From Thermodesulfatator autotrophicus (lineage in GTDB: Bacteria; Desulfobacterota; Thermodesulfobacteria; Thermodesulfobacteriales; Thermodesulfatatoraceae), in assembly GCF_001642325.1 (NCBI RefSeq), contig NZ_LSFI01000030.1:1-36863 (forward strand): a DNA stretch of 36,863 nt, in the 5' to 3' direction. The notes under the pieces were generated by a model that saw nothing but the letters and a program-made list of their open reading frames with translations, was not told where the DNA came from and ran no database searches. Within the stretch, counting starts at the first letter, position 1; the number at the start of each line of letters is the position of its first letter. Positions 23,381 through 30,636 of the stretch are shown piece by piece. The position numbers and the translations under genes were made by a program.

Positions 23381-24676
23381 GTGAGCGAGGACATTAAAAA
23401 AATGTATCGCACTATTGTTTCTGACCATTTTCCTGACGAAATAAAAATAACTTTTGGGGACCAAACGCTTACGTACCGCAAAAGAACCTGGAAGATAGAA
23501 GTTGAGCCGGGAGTTGTTGAAGAACGCGGTTTGCGTTACGGAGAAAATCCCGACCAGGAAGCAGCTTTATATGAATTAATAGGGGGAAACCTTGTTCTTG
23601 GAGAGTGTGAGTACATAGAGCCAGGATTAGGGCTGGTCTCAAGCCTTTCTGAAGAAGATATGCTCCAGTTTGGTAAACACCCCAGCAAAACCAACCTTAC
23701 CGACGTGGATAATTCCCTCAATGTTTTGCGTTATCTGGCGAGAAAGCCTGCCTGCGTTATTGTTAAACACAATAATCCTTGTGGAGTTGCTCATGGAGAA
23801 ACCATTGAAGAGGCCTTTACCAGGGCCTATCGTGCTGACCGTATTGCTGCCTTTGGTGGAGCCATTGCCTTAAATCGCCCGGTGGATAAAGCCTGTGCCG
23901 AAGCTATAAGCCGGGAATACTTTGAAGTGGTAGCAGCTCCAGAATATGAAGAAGGGGCAGTGGAAATCCTCAAAAAGCGAAAAAATCTTCGCATAATTCG
24001 TATAAAAAGAATAGACAAGCTTGAAGAATACTGGGGTAAAAGGGTGGTGGAATTTAAGAGCTTGATTGATGGTGGAATAATTGTTCAGCAATCTCAGGTT
24101 AACAAAGTGAGGGGCCCTGAAGACCTGAAACCAGCGGTGGCCAAAAAACCTGATGGCTCTGAAATTCGTTGCAAGAGAGAGCCTACCCAGCGAGAGATTG
24201 AAGATATGATTTTTGGCTGGGCGGTGGAAATTGGCGTAACTTCAAACTCGGTTCTTTTTGTTAAAGACCTTTGCACTGTAGCCATCGGTACTGGAGAACA
24301 GGACCGGGTAGGAGTGACTGAAATTGCCATTTTCAAGGCCTATATTAAGTACGCTGACTTACTCTGCTATGACCGCTATGGTATTCCATACAAACAACTT
24401 GAACTTGAGATTAGAAAAGGGTTAAGGCCTGAAGCCCAGAAAATAGAAATAGACGAAGAAGCCAAGGCCAAACGTGCCGGGCTTCCTGGCTCGGTGATGG
24501 TCTCAGACGCCTTTTTCCCATTTAGAGACGCCGTGGATGTGGCCATAAAGGAAGGTATTTCCGCCATTATTCAACCAGGCGGTTCCGTGAGGGATTGGGA
24601 ATCTATTGAGGCCTGTAATGAGGCTGACCCCCCAGTAGCCATGGTCTTCACTGGCCAGCGTGTTTTTAAACACTAA
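23381..24676 (+). CDS. Stand-alone AICAR transformylase-domain protein (PurH C-terminal domain)
   Basis: The 431-residue protein matches the AICAR formyltransferase domain of bifunctional PurH: GLRYGENPDQEAALY, the catalytic VKHNNPCGVA, IAAFGGAIALN, SDAFFPFRD and IIQPGGSVRDWES. It should formylate AICAR to FAICAR with 10-formyl-THF in purine synthesis. The N-terminal IMP cyclohydrolase (MGS-like) domain is absent and replaced by about 60 residues, so ring closure must be done by a separate enzyme, as in lineages with split PurH. The start is GTG at 23381 with AAGGAGG upstream. A near-perfect palindrome follows the stop. Confidence 0.88.
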   Translation: MSEDIKKMYRTIVSDHFPDEIKITFGDQTLTYRKRTWKIEVEPGVVEERGLRYGENPDQEAALYELIGGNLVLGECEYIEPGLGLVSSLSEEDMLQFGKHPSKTNLTDVDNSLNVLRYLARKPACVIVKHNNPCGVAHGETIEEAFTRAYRADRIAAFGGAIALNRPVDKACAEAISREYFEVVAAPEYEEGAVEILKKRKNLRIIRIKRIDKLEEYWGKRVVEFKSLIDGGIIVQQSQVNKVRGPEDLKPAVAKKPDGSEIRCKREPTQREIEDMIFGWAVEIGVTSNSVLFVKDLCTVAIGTGEQDRVGVTEIAIFKAYIKYADLLCYDRYGIPYKQLELEIRKGLRPEAQKIEIDEEAKAKRAGLPGSVMVSDAFFPFRDAVDVAIKEGISAIIQPGGSVRDWESIEACNEADPPVAMVFTGQRVFKH

Positions 24677-24681
24677 GCAAA

Positions 24682-24712
24682 AGGGACAGGCAAAATATTT
24701 TTGCCTGTCCCT
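24682..24712. repeat. Perfect palindrome of the AGGGACAGGCAAA motif
   Basis: AGGGACAGGCAAAA (24682-24695) and TTTTGCCTGTCCCT (24699-24712) form a 14-bp perfect inverted repeat around TAT, six bases after the stop of the AICAR transformylase gene. It is the same motif as in and around the RAYT transposases. A terminator role on the plus strand is unlikely because no T-run follows. Confidence 0.8.
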
Positions 24713-24776
24713 AAACTGGACACTTCTTAATTTGCGTAGGATAATGTTCTTAAATCTAGAGAGAAAGGAGTGTTTT

Positions 24777-25262
24777 GTGCCCTACGAATGGTTACCGCCC
24801 AGTAAAAAGCAAGAGCCCCGCTGGCCAGGTCGTCTGGTGGAAAAAATTTCCCTTGAAAACGGCCTTATCCTTGAAATATGGGACTATTCCCGCAAACTGG
24901 CCGGGGACCGCTGGTTGGTGGGAATGCTTGCCCAGATAGTAGTTGAAGCTCCACCTGAGGCCTTTTCCAGCCGTGAGTTTTACGAAGTTTTCTGTGAGGA
25001 AGAGGAAGGCAAAGTTTATTATCGCTATCGCAAAGAAAGGACTTTTGTAGATGAAAGAGAATGTGAGGCCCTTTTTGAACAGTTAAAAAAACGATTTTTA
25101 GAAGCGGCCCTTAATTATCTTTCTCACCCAAGCTTTAAGGAAAGGCTAATTGCGGCTGAAGTAGCCCTTTACGAGCGCCGCAAGGCCTGGGAAGAACAGG
25201 TTAGACGAAAAGACAAAGAAATAGAGAGGCTTGAAGAAGAATGGAAAGACAGACCAATTTAA
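24777..25262 (+). CDS. Unrecognised cytosolic protein with C-terminal coiled coil
   Basis: The GTG at 24777 is chosen because AAGGAG lies six bases upstream; the longer frame would run into the palindrome at 24682-24712. The 161-residue product (VPYEWLPPSKK...) has no signal peptide or membrane helix. It has a beta-rich first half (LENGLILEIWDYSR, RWLVGMLAQIVVEA), a central YRYRKERTFVDERE segment and a charged helical C-terminus ending in a short coiled coil (RRKDKEIERLEEEW). I do not recognise the family. It overlaps the hydrolase gene by 22 bases and begins the 24777-27891 operon. Confidence 0.75.
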   Translation: MPYEWLPPSKKQEPRWPGRLVEKISLENGLILEIWDYSRKLAGDRWLVGMLAQIVVEAPPEAFSSREFYEVFCEEEEGKVYYRYRKERTFVDERECEALFEQLKKRFLEAALNYLSHPSFKERLIAAEVALYERRKAWEEQVRRKDKEIERLEEEWKDRPI

Positions 25263-26005
25263 TTGACCTAATCCCTAAAGAACCACTTTCTTCGCCCCCT
25301 GAGGGAGCAGAAGATGTAGAAGTTCCCCTTCAAGGTGGAAGTCTTCCAGCGCGTATTTTTTGGGCTTCATCGGCTGCCCCGATTTTATTTTTCTTTATAG
25401 CGGAAAGAGAGCCTGTTGATAAATACAACCAGCTAGGCCAACATTTTTTAACCCATGACATTTCTCTAACAGTAATAAGCTATAGAGGGGCTCATGGTCT
25501 AAAAGGTGAGGCCTCTTTTGAAAATATTTTTGGGGATGCAAAAGAAGCTTTTTTCTTCTTAGGCGAGAAGTTTCAAAAAAAAGGTTACCGTGGCCAAATT
25601 TCTCTTTTAGGTCGGTCCTTAGGGGCTGGGGTGGCCCTTAACCTTGCAGTTGAGATTCCTCACGACATATCGGCCCTTATTCTTGATAGCCCTGTTGTTG
25701 ATGGTATTTCCTGGCTTGCTCATAGAGGACTTCCTACAGAAAAAGACCCTTTTGGGGTTACTGAAAAACTAAAAAAATGGCGAAAACCGCTTCTGGTTTT
25801 TCAGGCCCAAAAAGATGAAGAGGTCTCCTTACCAGAGGCGGAAAAAATGCTTATCTTTTCAGCAGCGAGAAACAAAAGGCTCCTGATTATGCCTGGTTTT
25901 AAGCGAGAAGAAACCATAGAAAAAGGCGGCCCCCTTTACGCGGAAACAGTAGCTGAGTTGCTCAATAGGTTGGCTAGCAGATTTAGCCGTCGTAAAACCC
26001 ATTAA
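25241..26005 (+). CDS. Alpha/beta hydrolase-fold protein, possibly lacking the catalytic histidine
   Basis: The 254-residue protein has the alpha/beta hydrolase order: oxyanion region near ISYRGAHG, nucleophile Ser126 in LLGRSLGAGVAL, and Asp192 in FQAQKDEEVS. In the usual position of the catalytic histidine (a PGxxH-type segment near residue 220) it reads MPGFKREE, with no histidine. It may be a non-enzymatic relative or use another residue. No signal peptide is present, so it is cytosolic. Sequence resemblance is to the BAAT/acyltransferase-like or DUF-type hydrolases. It overlaps the preceding gene by 22 bases and lies 15 bases before the next. Confidence 0.78.
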   Translation: MERQTNLIDLIPKEPLSSPPEGAEDVEVPLQGGSLPARIFWASSAAPILFFFIAEREPVDKYNQLGQHFLTHDISLTVISYRGAHGLKGEASFENIFGDAKEAFFFLGEKFQKKGYRGQISLLGRSLGAGVALNLAVEIPHDISALILDSPVVDGISWLAHRGLPTEKDPFGVTEKLKKWRKPLLVFQAQKDEEVSLPEAEKMLIFSAARNKRLLIMPGFKREETIEKGGPLYAETVAELLNRLASRFSRRKTH

Positions 26006-26020
26006 CTGAAGGAGGTTATT

Positions 26021-26527
26021 ATGAGCAGAAAAGGGCGTAAATGGATTACAGAAACTCAGGAATTCCAAACCACAGATGATCCTTATCTTCCTAAAAAATA
26101 TCCTTCAGGTGAAGCCATCTGCCCGCGTTGTCACGCGGTGTTCCGTGATAAGCGCTGGTTGATTGATGAAGAATTTTATCAGGAATTTAAAGACAGTGAT
26201 CTGGTTCCTAAGCTTCTGTGTCCAGGTTGCCGCAAAGCTGTTGACCGCTATCCCATGGGTTATCTTTATCTTTCAGGTGAGTTTTTTGAAAAGCATCGTG
26301 ATGAAATCTTACGGGTAATAAACAATGAATATGAAAGGGCCAGGCAGAACAACCCCCTTCAGCAAATCATTTCCATGTACGAAGAAGATGGTCGCACCGT
26401 AATTGAAACTACTACAGAAAATTTGGCTCAGCGTTTAGGACGGGCGGTTTATAAGGCTTACAAGGGTGACCTCACTTTTAAGTGGTCAGAAGGTAATAAA
26501 TTGGTCAGGGTTTATTGGCAAAGATAG
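26021..26527 (+). CDS. BCAM0308-like zinc-ribbon protein
   Basis: The 168-residue protein has an N-terminal zinc ribbon, CPRC and CPGC about 38 residues apart, followed by YPMGYLYLSGEFF, HRDEILRVI, NNPLQQI, the segment IETTTENLAQRLGRAV and a WxxxxxLVRVYWQR end. This order fits a small bacterial family that I know as BCAM0308-type proteins, of unknown function, with a resemblance to NMD3-like zinc ribbons. GGAGG lies seven bases before the ATG. It is followed at 12 bases by the dksA/traR-like gene, both encoding zinc-ribbon proteins. Confidence 0.75.
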   Translation: MSRKGRKWITETQEFQTTDDPYLPKKYPSGEAICPRCHAVFRDKRWLIDEEFYQEFKDSDLVPKLLCPGCRKAVDRYPMGYLYLSGEFFEKHRDEILRVINNEYERARQNNPLQQIISMYEEDGRTVIETTTENLAQRLGRAVYKAYKGDLTFKWSEGNKLVRVYWQR

Positions 26528-26539
26528 GAGGATGAATTT

Positions 26540-26935
26540 ATGTCTAAACACGAAAGACGTCCTCTTACCGAGGAGGAAATAGAATATTTCAAAAAAAAGC
26601 TTATAGAAAGAAAAAAAGAACTCTGGCGAGAAGTAGCTGATACCCTTGAAAGAGAAGCAGCTGAGGAGTATCAGGATTTAATTCGCACTGTCCGTGAAGA
26701 AGAGGATCTGGCTCTGGCTGACCTGAGAGAGGATATAGTTTTAGCCTCTTTAGAGCCAAAAATAAAAGAACTTGAAGAAATAGAACAGGCCCTTATCCGT
26801 ATAGAGCTTGGAGAGTACGGCCGTTGTGTTGACTGTGGAAAATGGCTCCGCACCAAGAGACTTGAGATTATGCCCTGGGCAGCTCGCTGTCGCGAGTGCC
26901 AGGAAAAATGGGAAAAATTGAAAGCTATTGAATGA
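26540..26935 (+). CDS. DksA/TraR-family zinc-finger protein
   Basis: The 131-residue protein has the DksA layout: a long N-terminal coiled coil (about residues 8-85) and a zinc finger YGRCVDCGKW...ARCREC (C-x2-C-x17-C-x2-C), matching the family pattern exactly. The coiled coil has the acidic tip region DLREDI near residue 60. DksA proteins bind the RNA polymerase secondary channel and modify promoter response to ppGpp; TraR/YbiI-like relatives may act without it. It overlaps the next gene by four bases (ATGA). Confidence 0.9.
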   Translation: MSKHERRPLTEEEIEYFKKKLIERKKELWREVADTLEREAAEEYQDLIRTVREEEDLALADLREDIVLASLEPKIKELEEIEQALIRIELGEYGRCVDCGKWLRTKRLEIMPWAARCRECQEKWEKLKAIE

Positions 26936-27891
26936 GAGTTACAGCCAATCATCTAACCTTTTTGAGGATAATTCTTTTGCCTCTTCCCTGTTTTTTGCTT
27001 TACGGTGGCCCAGAGGCCAAGCTTACGGCTCTGGGCATTGGCTCTCTTCTTGGCCTTACTGACTTCTTAGATGGTAAGCTAGCCAGAAGACACGGTTCCA
27101 CTCCCCTGGGAGCTTTTCTTGATCCTATTGCCGATAAAATTTTTATTGTGGCCCTTTATACTTTTCTTTCCCATTTGGGTTTTTTACCTCTCTGGGTAGC
27201 TGGAGGAGTTTTTATAAGAGAGCTTCTGGTTTCATCTTTAAGGCGTAAGGTGCCTGGAGCGCTAGCTGTTACCTGGCTGGCTAAAATGAAAACCACTATC
27301 CAGATGTTTGTGGCCGCGCTGGTGGTGGCTATTGTTACTTTTCCAGGGCATACATTTTACTTCCTTCTGGGAGCAGGTGTTATTTTGGTGTTTGGTGGAA
27401 TTCTTGCCAGGCTAAATTTGATTAAGTTTTTACTTGTAGTTTTTATGGCTTTAGGCCTGCTTCTTTTGTCTTTTCTTGCTATCCCCCAGATTGTTTTGAT
27501 TTTGGGTTCAGTGGCCCTTTTAGTAACATGGCTTTCAGCTCTGGATTATCTGAAAATAGCTTTTTCCAGTATTTCTTTAAAAGATTTTTTGAAAGTTCTT
27601 CCTGGTGCCCTCTGGCCAGCGGTAGTCTTAGTCTTCTCCAGCCAAGCCGGAAGTTGGTGGATACTTATCCCGCTGGTAGTTGTCCTTCTATTTTTGCGTG
27701 AAGCCTTATTGTTTTTCAAAAAAGAAAAGGCTCAAGAAATTGTCCCTCTGGTGTTTTTTCTCCTGGCTCTCCTGGCTATGTTAACTAAAGAGCTAATTCC
27801 GGTTTATTTAATAGTATCTTCGGTCTTTTTAGTCTTTGAAAACATAAGCCTTTTTATTTCGGCCCGGCCTACACTTTTCCGCCGAACTTAA
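26932..27891 (+). CDS. CDP-alcohol phosphatidyltransferase (PgsA-like) with a hydrophobic C-terminal extension
   Basis: The CDP-alcohol phosphotransferase signature is complete: D44-x2-D47-G48-x2-A51-R52-x7-G60-x3-D64-x3-D68 (TDFLDGKLARR, LGAFLDPIAD). It most likely makes phosphatidylglycerol phosphate from CDP-diacylglycerol and glycerol-3-phosphate. The first 180 residues correspond to PgsA, but the 319-residue product continues with about 140 residues of very hydrophobic sequence, perhaps four to six extra membrane helices, ending in SARPTLFRRT. This extension is unusual; I do not recognise it. The ATG overlaps the upstream stop by four bases. Confidence 0.85.
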   Translation: MRVTANHLTFLRIILLPLPCFLLYGGPEAKLTALGIGSLLGLTDFLDGKLARRHGSTPLGAFLDPIADKIFIVALYTFLSHLGFLPLWVAGGVFIRELLVSSLRRKVPGALAVTWLAKMKTTIQMFVAALVVAIVTFPGHTFYFLLGAGVILVFGGILARLNLIKFLLVVFMALGLLLLSFLAIPQIVLILGSVALLVTWLSALDYLKIAFSSISLKDFLKVLPGALWPAVVLVFSSQAGSWWILIPLVVVLLFLREALLFFKKEKAQEIVPLVFFLLALLAMLTKELIPVYLIVSSVFLVFENISLFISARPTLFRRT

Positions 27892-28122
27892 ATTATCTTA
27901 ACGGGAGCATCTTTTTACCTTATAGTGTCATTGTGAGGTCTCGTAGCCGTGGGCTCAATTACTTTTTTGTCATTACGAGGAGGCCCGCAGGGCCAACGAA
28001 CTAATCCTTGTCCTGAGCGGTAGCGAAGGAACCTGAGATGGTTTCGCCACTTCGTGGCTCACAAGACTTCCATACTGTCACTGCAAAGAGCCAGAGGCGA
28101 CGAAGCGGTCCTAATTCTAAAA
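27892..28122. repeat. Mosaic of degenerate intergenic repeats and small hairpins
   Basis: This 231-base gap lies between convergent genes. It contains GTCATTGTGAGG (27930s), GTCATTACGAGG (about 27970), a hairpin GGCCC-GCA-GGGCC (27982-27994), the TTGTCCTGAGCGGTAGCGAA segment, a hairpin GCCAC-TTC-GTGGC (28046-28058) and CTGTCACTGCAAAGAG with GCGACGAAGCGGTC (about 28075-28110). They look like remnants of GTCATTGCGAG/TCCTGAGCG intergenic repeats, partly shared with 7330-7460. No gene is supported. Confidence 0.6.
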
Positions 28123-28833
28123 CTAAGCGGAACTTTTAGTTTCCATGGTTTTTTGCCGGGGTATAAGGCGAGAGATTATAATTTCGTAAGTTTCATCGTC
28201 GGTGCGAAGTTTTCGCTGGCTGACAGCCTGCTCAAATTCTTTTTCGGCAAGGTAGAGAAAAGGGGCCAGGGTACGCATCCTTTCTTTGTCATGGGCCAGG
28301 TAAACTACCCCGTTAGGGGCAAGATATTTATGAAACAATTGATAAAGAGGTTCAAAAAGGCGTCCGCTAAAAACCACTTCGGCTCCAATAATAACGTCAA
28401 AGGTGCCTAGCTCTTTAGGGTTACGCCAGTCAAGTTTTTCTATAATTACGTTATCAAGTTGATTAAAGGCGGCGTTAAGGCGCAAAAAATCAAGGCATTC
28501 GTCTTCAAAATCGGTAATAACTACTTCTTCGTGGCCAAAAAGGGCAGCAGTAAGCCCCACTATGCCAAGGCCTGCTCCGATCTCAAGCACCCTTTTAACC
28601 GGCTTCATGCTGGCCATAAAATCAGCCAATACAATGGCCGCTTCCCATATTTTTATCCAGAAAGGAAAGTCTTCAACTTTTTCAAGGGATTCTTCGGTGA
28701 TGAGTTCTTCAATGTTTGCCGGCTTAATAATGTTTAAAACTTTGCCGCGGATATTTATAGGCTCTACCTCAAGAGTATATTTTCGGGACAATTTTTCGTA
28801 AAGAGGTTTTACTTTTTCTGGTACCTGAATCAT
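28123..28833 (-). CDS. METTL21-like SAM-dependent methyltransferase
   Basis: The 236-residue protein has a class I methyltransferase fold: motif I VLEIGAGLGIVGLTAA, motif II VITDFEDE, and post-I EKLDWRNP, then FDVIIGAEVVFSG. The wider pattern (PFWIKIWEAAIVLADF before motif I) fits the Methyltransf_16 group, which in other organisms methylates protein lysines. Target unknown. It is the last gene of the minus-strand corA-uppP operon; its ATG overlaps the upstream stop by four bases. Confidence 0.8.
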   Translation of the reverse strand: MIQVPEKVKPLYEKLSRKYTLEVEPINIRGKVLNIIKPANIEELITEESLEKVEDFPFWIKIWEAAIVLADFMASMKPVKRVLEIGAGLGIVGLTAALFGHEEVVITDFEDECLDFLRLNAAFNQLDNVIIEKLDWRNPKELGTFDVIIGAEVVFSGRLFEPLYQLFHKYLAPNGVVYLAHDKERMRTLAPFLYLAEKEFEQAVSQRKLRTDDETYEIIISRLIPRQKTMETKSSA

Positions 28834-29849
28834 GGTTGTAGAAAACTCCTTTTTCCTAATCTGACTTTTATAGTATAGAATCTCTTATTCCGCCAGTATT
28901 TTATAGTTACAATATCTCCTGGTTTTCTGGCAAATATTATCTTTTCAAGGTCAGCCTGAGAAGAAATTCTTTTTCCATTGATAGCGACTATTATATCGCC
29001 GCCTACCGGGAAAATAAGATTTCCTAAAGAAATAGACTTTTTCTTTCCCATAAAGCCTACTCGCCTGGCTGGACTTCCAGGGAGGGTATGGGTGATTAAA
29101 AGGCCTTTTTTGAAGGGCAATTTCAAGATTTTGGCAAGGGTGGGATTGAGCGCCAGGCCTTCTACCCCCAGCCAGGGCCACACCATCTGGCCTTTTTCAG
29201 ACAGTGCCGTTATTACCGGGCGTATCAGGTGGGGAGGAACGATTTTTAAACCCCCGGCAAACTTAAGGTTTGGCAAGTCCAGAGCAAAACCTACTAGTTC
29301 TCCAGCAGAGTTAAAAACTGGGCCTGAGCCTGTGCCTTGAAGGGAAAGGTTAGTAGCGTAAAAGCTTGCCAGAGTCCCAAAAGAAAAACTCACCTTTACC
29401 GGATTTTCAATTACCTGGCCAGACTTAATATTAACTTTGAAACGGGGGCGCCCTATAAGATAAACCTTTTCTCCTACCACGAGGCCTCGCTTAGCTAAGC
29501 TAACTCCTAACCTGGCGCTGTTGTAATTCACTTTGAGAAGGGCAAGCCCACTTAAATGGTCAACTCCTAAAATTTTTCCGCCTAGAAAAGTCCCGTCAGA
29601 TAAAACTACATCTACCCACCTGGCTCCCTGAACTAGATAAGCCGGAGCGAGAATTAAACCGTCTTTAGAGACAAAAACTCCTGAGGCTATTTGTTTGGGA
29701 ACGTCTGAAGAGCTCAAAAAGTCTGTATTGATGGGAGCGGCCATCAAAGTGACAACTTGATTATAAACCCGCTTAACAGCTGTGCCACTTAAGACCTGGC
29801 CTGGAAAAATCAAAAAAAATATTAGAATCAGTCCTAAACATTTAGCCAT
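28830..29849 (-). CDS. HtrA/DegP-like PDZ protein without a catalytic triad
   Basis: The 339-residue protein has a signal peptide (cleavage near residue 21), a trypsin-like S1C domain (about 27-220) and a C-terminal PDZ domain (about 228-335; GDIIVAINGKRISSQADL). The chymotrypsin fold is recognisable, but each expected catalytic residue differs: ILAPAYLV has Tyr71 where HtrA has His (NAHVV), DHLSGLALLK has Gly101 in place of the second Asp (DxxTDLALLK), and QGTGSGPVFN places Gly174 at the usual serine. It is therefore probably a pseudoprotease, perhaps a periplasmic chaperone or adaptor (inference). It overlaps uppP by eight bases and the methyltransferase by four. Confidence 0.85.
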   Translation of the reverse strand: MAKCLGLILIFFLIFPGQVLSGTAVKRVYNQVVTLMAAPINTDFLSSSDVPKQIASGVFVSKDGLILAPAYLVQGARWVDVVLSDGTFLGGKILGVDHLSGLALLKVNYNSARLGVSLAKRGLVVGEKVYLIGRPRFKVNIKSGQVIENPVKVSFSFGTLASFYATNLSLQGTGSGPVFNSAGELVGFALDLPNLKFAGGLKIVPPHLIRPVITALSEKGQMVWPWLGVEGLALNPTLAKILKLPFKKGLLITHTLPGSPARRVGFMGKKKSISLGNLIFPVGGDIIVAINGKRISSQADLEKIIFARKPGDIVTIKYWRNKRFYTIKVRLGKRSFLQP

Positions 29850-30621
29850 TAAGCCTCCAGAAAATAAAAGCAGCCAGCAATATTCGGTATATCACAAAGG
29901 GATAAAAAGTATGAGCTCTCAAAAAACGTAAGAGCCAGGCTATAACGGCTATACCAGAAATAAACGAGGCTAAAAAGCCTATTACATAAACAATACTGAA
30001 ATGTTCTCCGCCCTGCCATACTTTAAGGGCTTCGTAGAGGCCAGCCCCGGCTATAATAGGTGCAGAGAGAAGAAAAGAAAATCTAGCTGCTTCTGGCCTT
30101 TTAAGCCCTACAAGCATTCCAGCAGACATGGTTATTCCGCTGCGCGAGGTCCCAGGTATTACGGCTAAGGCCTGAGCACAACCAATGACCAGGGCTTTGG
30201 ATAAGTTAAGCTGATAGACAGAGGCTTTTTGACGGGAAAATATTTCTGCCAGAATCATGGGAAGAGACATAAAAACCAGCATAAAGGCCACTCTTTCTGC
30301 TGAACGAAATACAGTGGCCACGGCGTCTTCTAAAAGGAGGCCAGCTATAACGCCTGGTATAGTGGCTAGCGCCAGATAAAAAATAAGGCGGGGATTATTT
30401 TTTTCGTCACGCTTGAAGGAAAGGACGTTCCGCCAATCCTGCCAGAAATAGATAAGAACGGCCAGAAGTGTTCCCATGTGAAGAAAGACATCAAAGGTAA
30501 GGCTTGTGCCTTTAATGTTAAAAAACTTTTCAGCCAGGATTAAGTGGCCAGAACTTGATATAGGTAAAAATTCCGTAATCCCCTGCAAAACTCCCAAGGC
30601 TATGGCTTCTAAATAGGTCAT
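29842..30621 (-). CDS. uppP: Undecaprenyl-diphosphatase UppP (BacA)
   Basis: The 259-residue membrane protein has both UppP signatures: LGVLQGITEFLPISSSGHL near the start, with its catalytic Glu, and PGTSRSGITMSAG in the middle. It recycles the lipid carrier undecaprenyl phosphate by removing the terminal phosphate on the outer face, for cell-wall and O-antigen synthesis. It lies 15 bases downstream of corA and overlaps the HtrA-like gene by eight bases, so all four minus-strand genes form one operon. Confidence 0.95.
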   Translation of the reverse strand: MTYLEAIALGVLQGITEFLPISSSGHLILAEKFFNIKGTSLTFDVFLHMGTLLAVLIYFWQDWRNVLSFKRDEKNNPRLIFYLALATIPGVIAGLLLEDAVATVFRSAERVAFMLVFMSLPMILAEIFSRQKASVYQLNLSKALVIGCAQALAVIPGTSRSGITMSAGMLVGLKRPEAARFSFLLSAPIIAGAGLYEALKVWQGGEHFSIVYVIGFLASFISGIAVIAWLLRFLRAHTFYPFVIYRILLAAFIFWRLNG

Positions 30622-30636
30622 AAGCGGTTCTCTCGG

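Noticed and set aside
24682-24712. The palindrome as an intrinsic terminator of the AICAR transformylase gene.
   Set aside because: The downstream arm is followed by AAACTGG and not by a T-run, and the same motif recurs near the transposases.
24660-24776. An upstream extension of the gene at 24777, giving about 39 extra residues.
   Set aside because: The extension translates the palindromic repeat and has no ribosome binding site, while the GTG at 24777 has AAGGAG six bases upstream.
28054-28410. A plus-strand open frame of 118 codons.
   Set aside because: It overlaps the intergenic repeat and the antisense of the methyltransferase gene, with no protein-like features.
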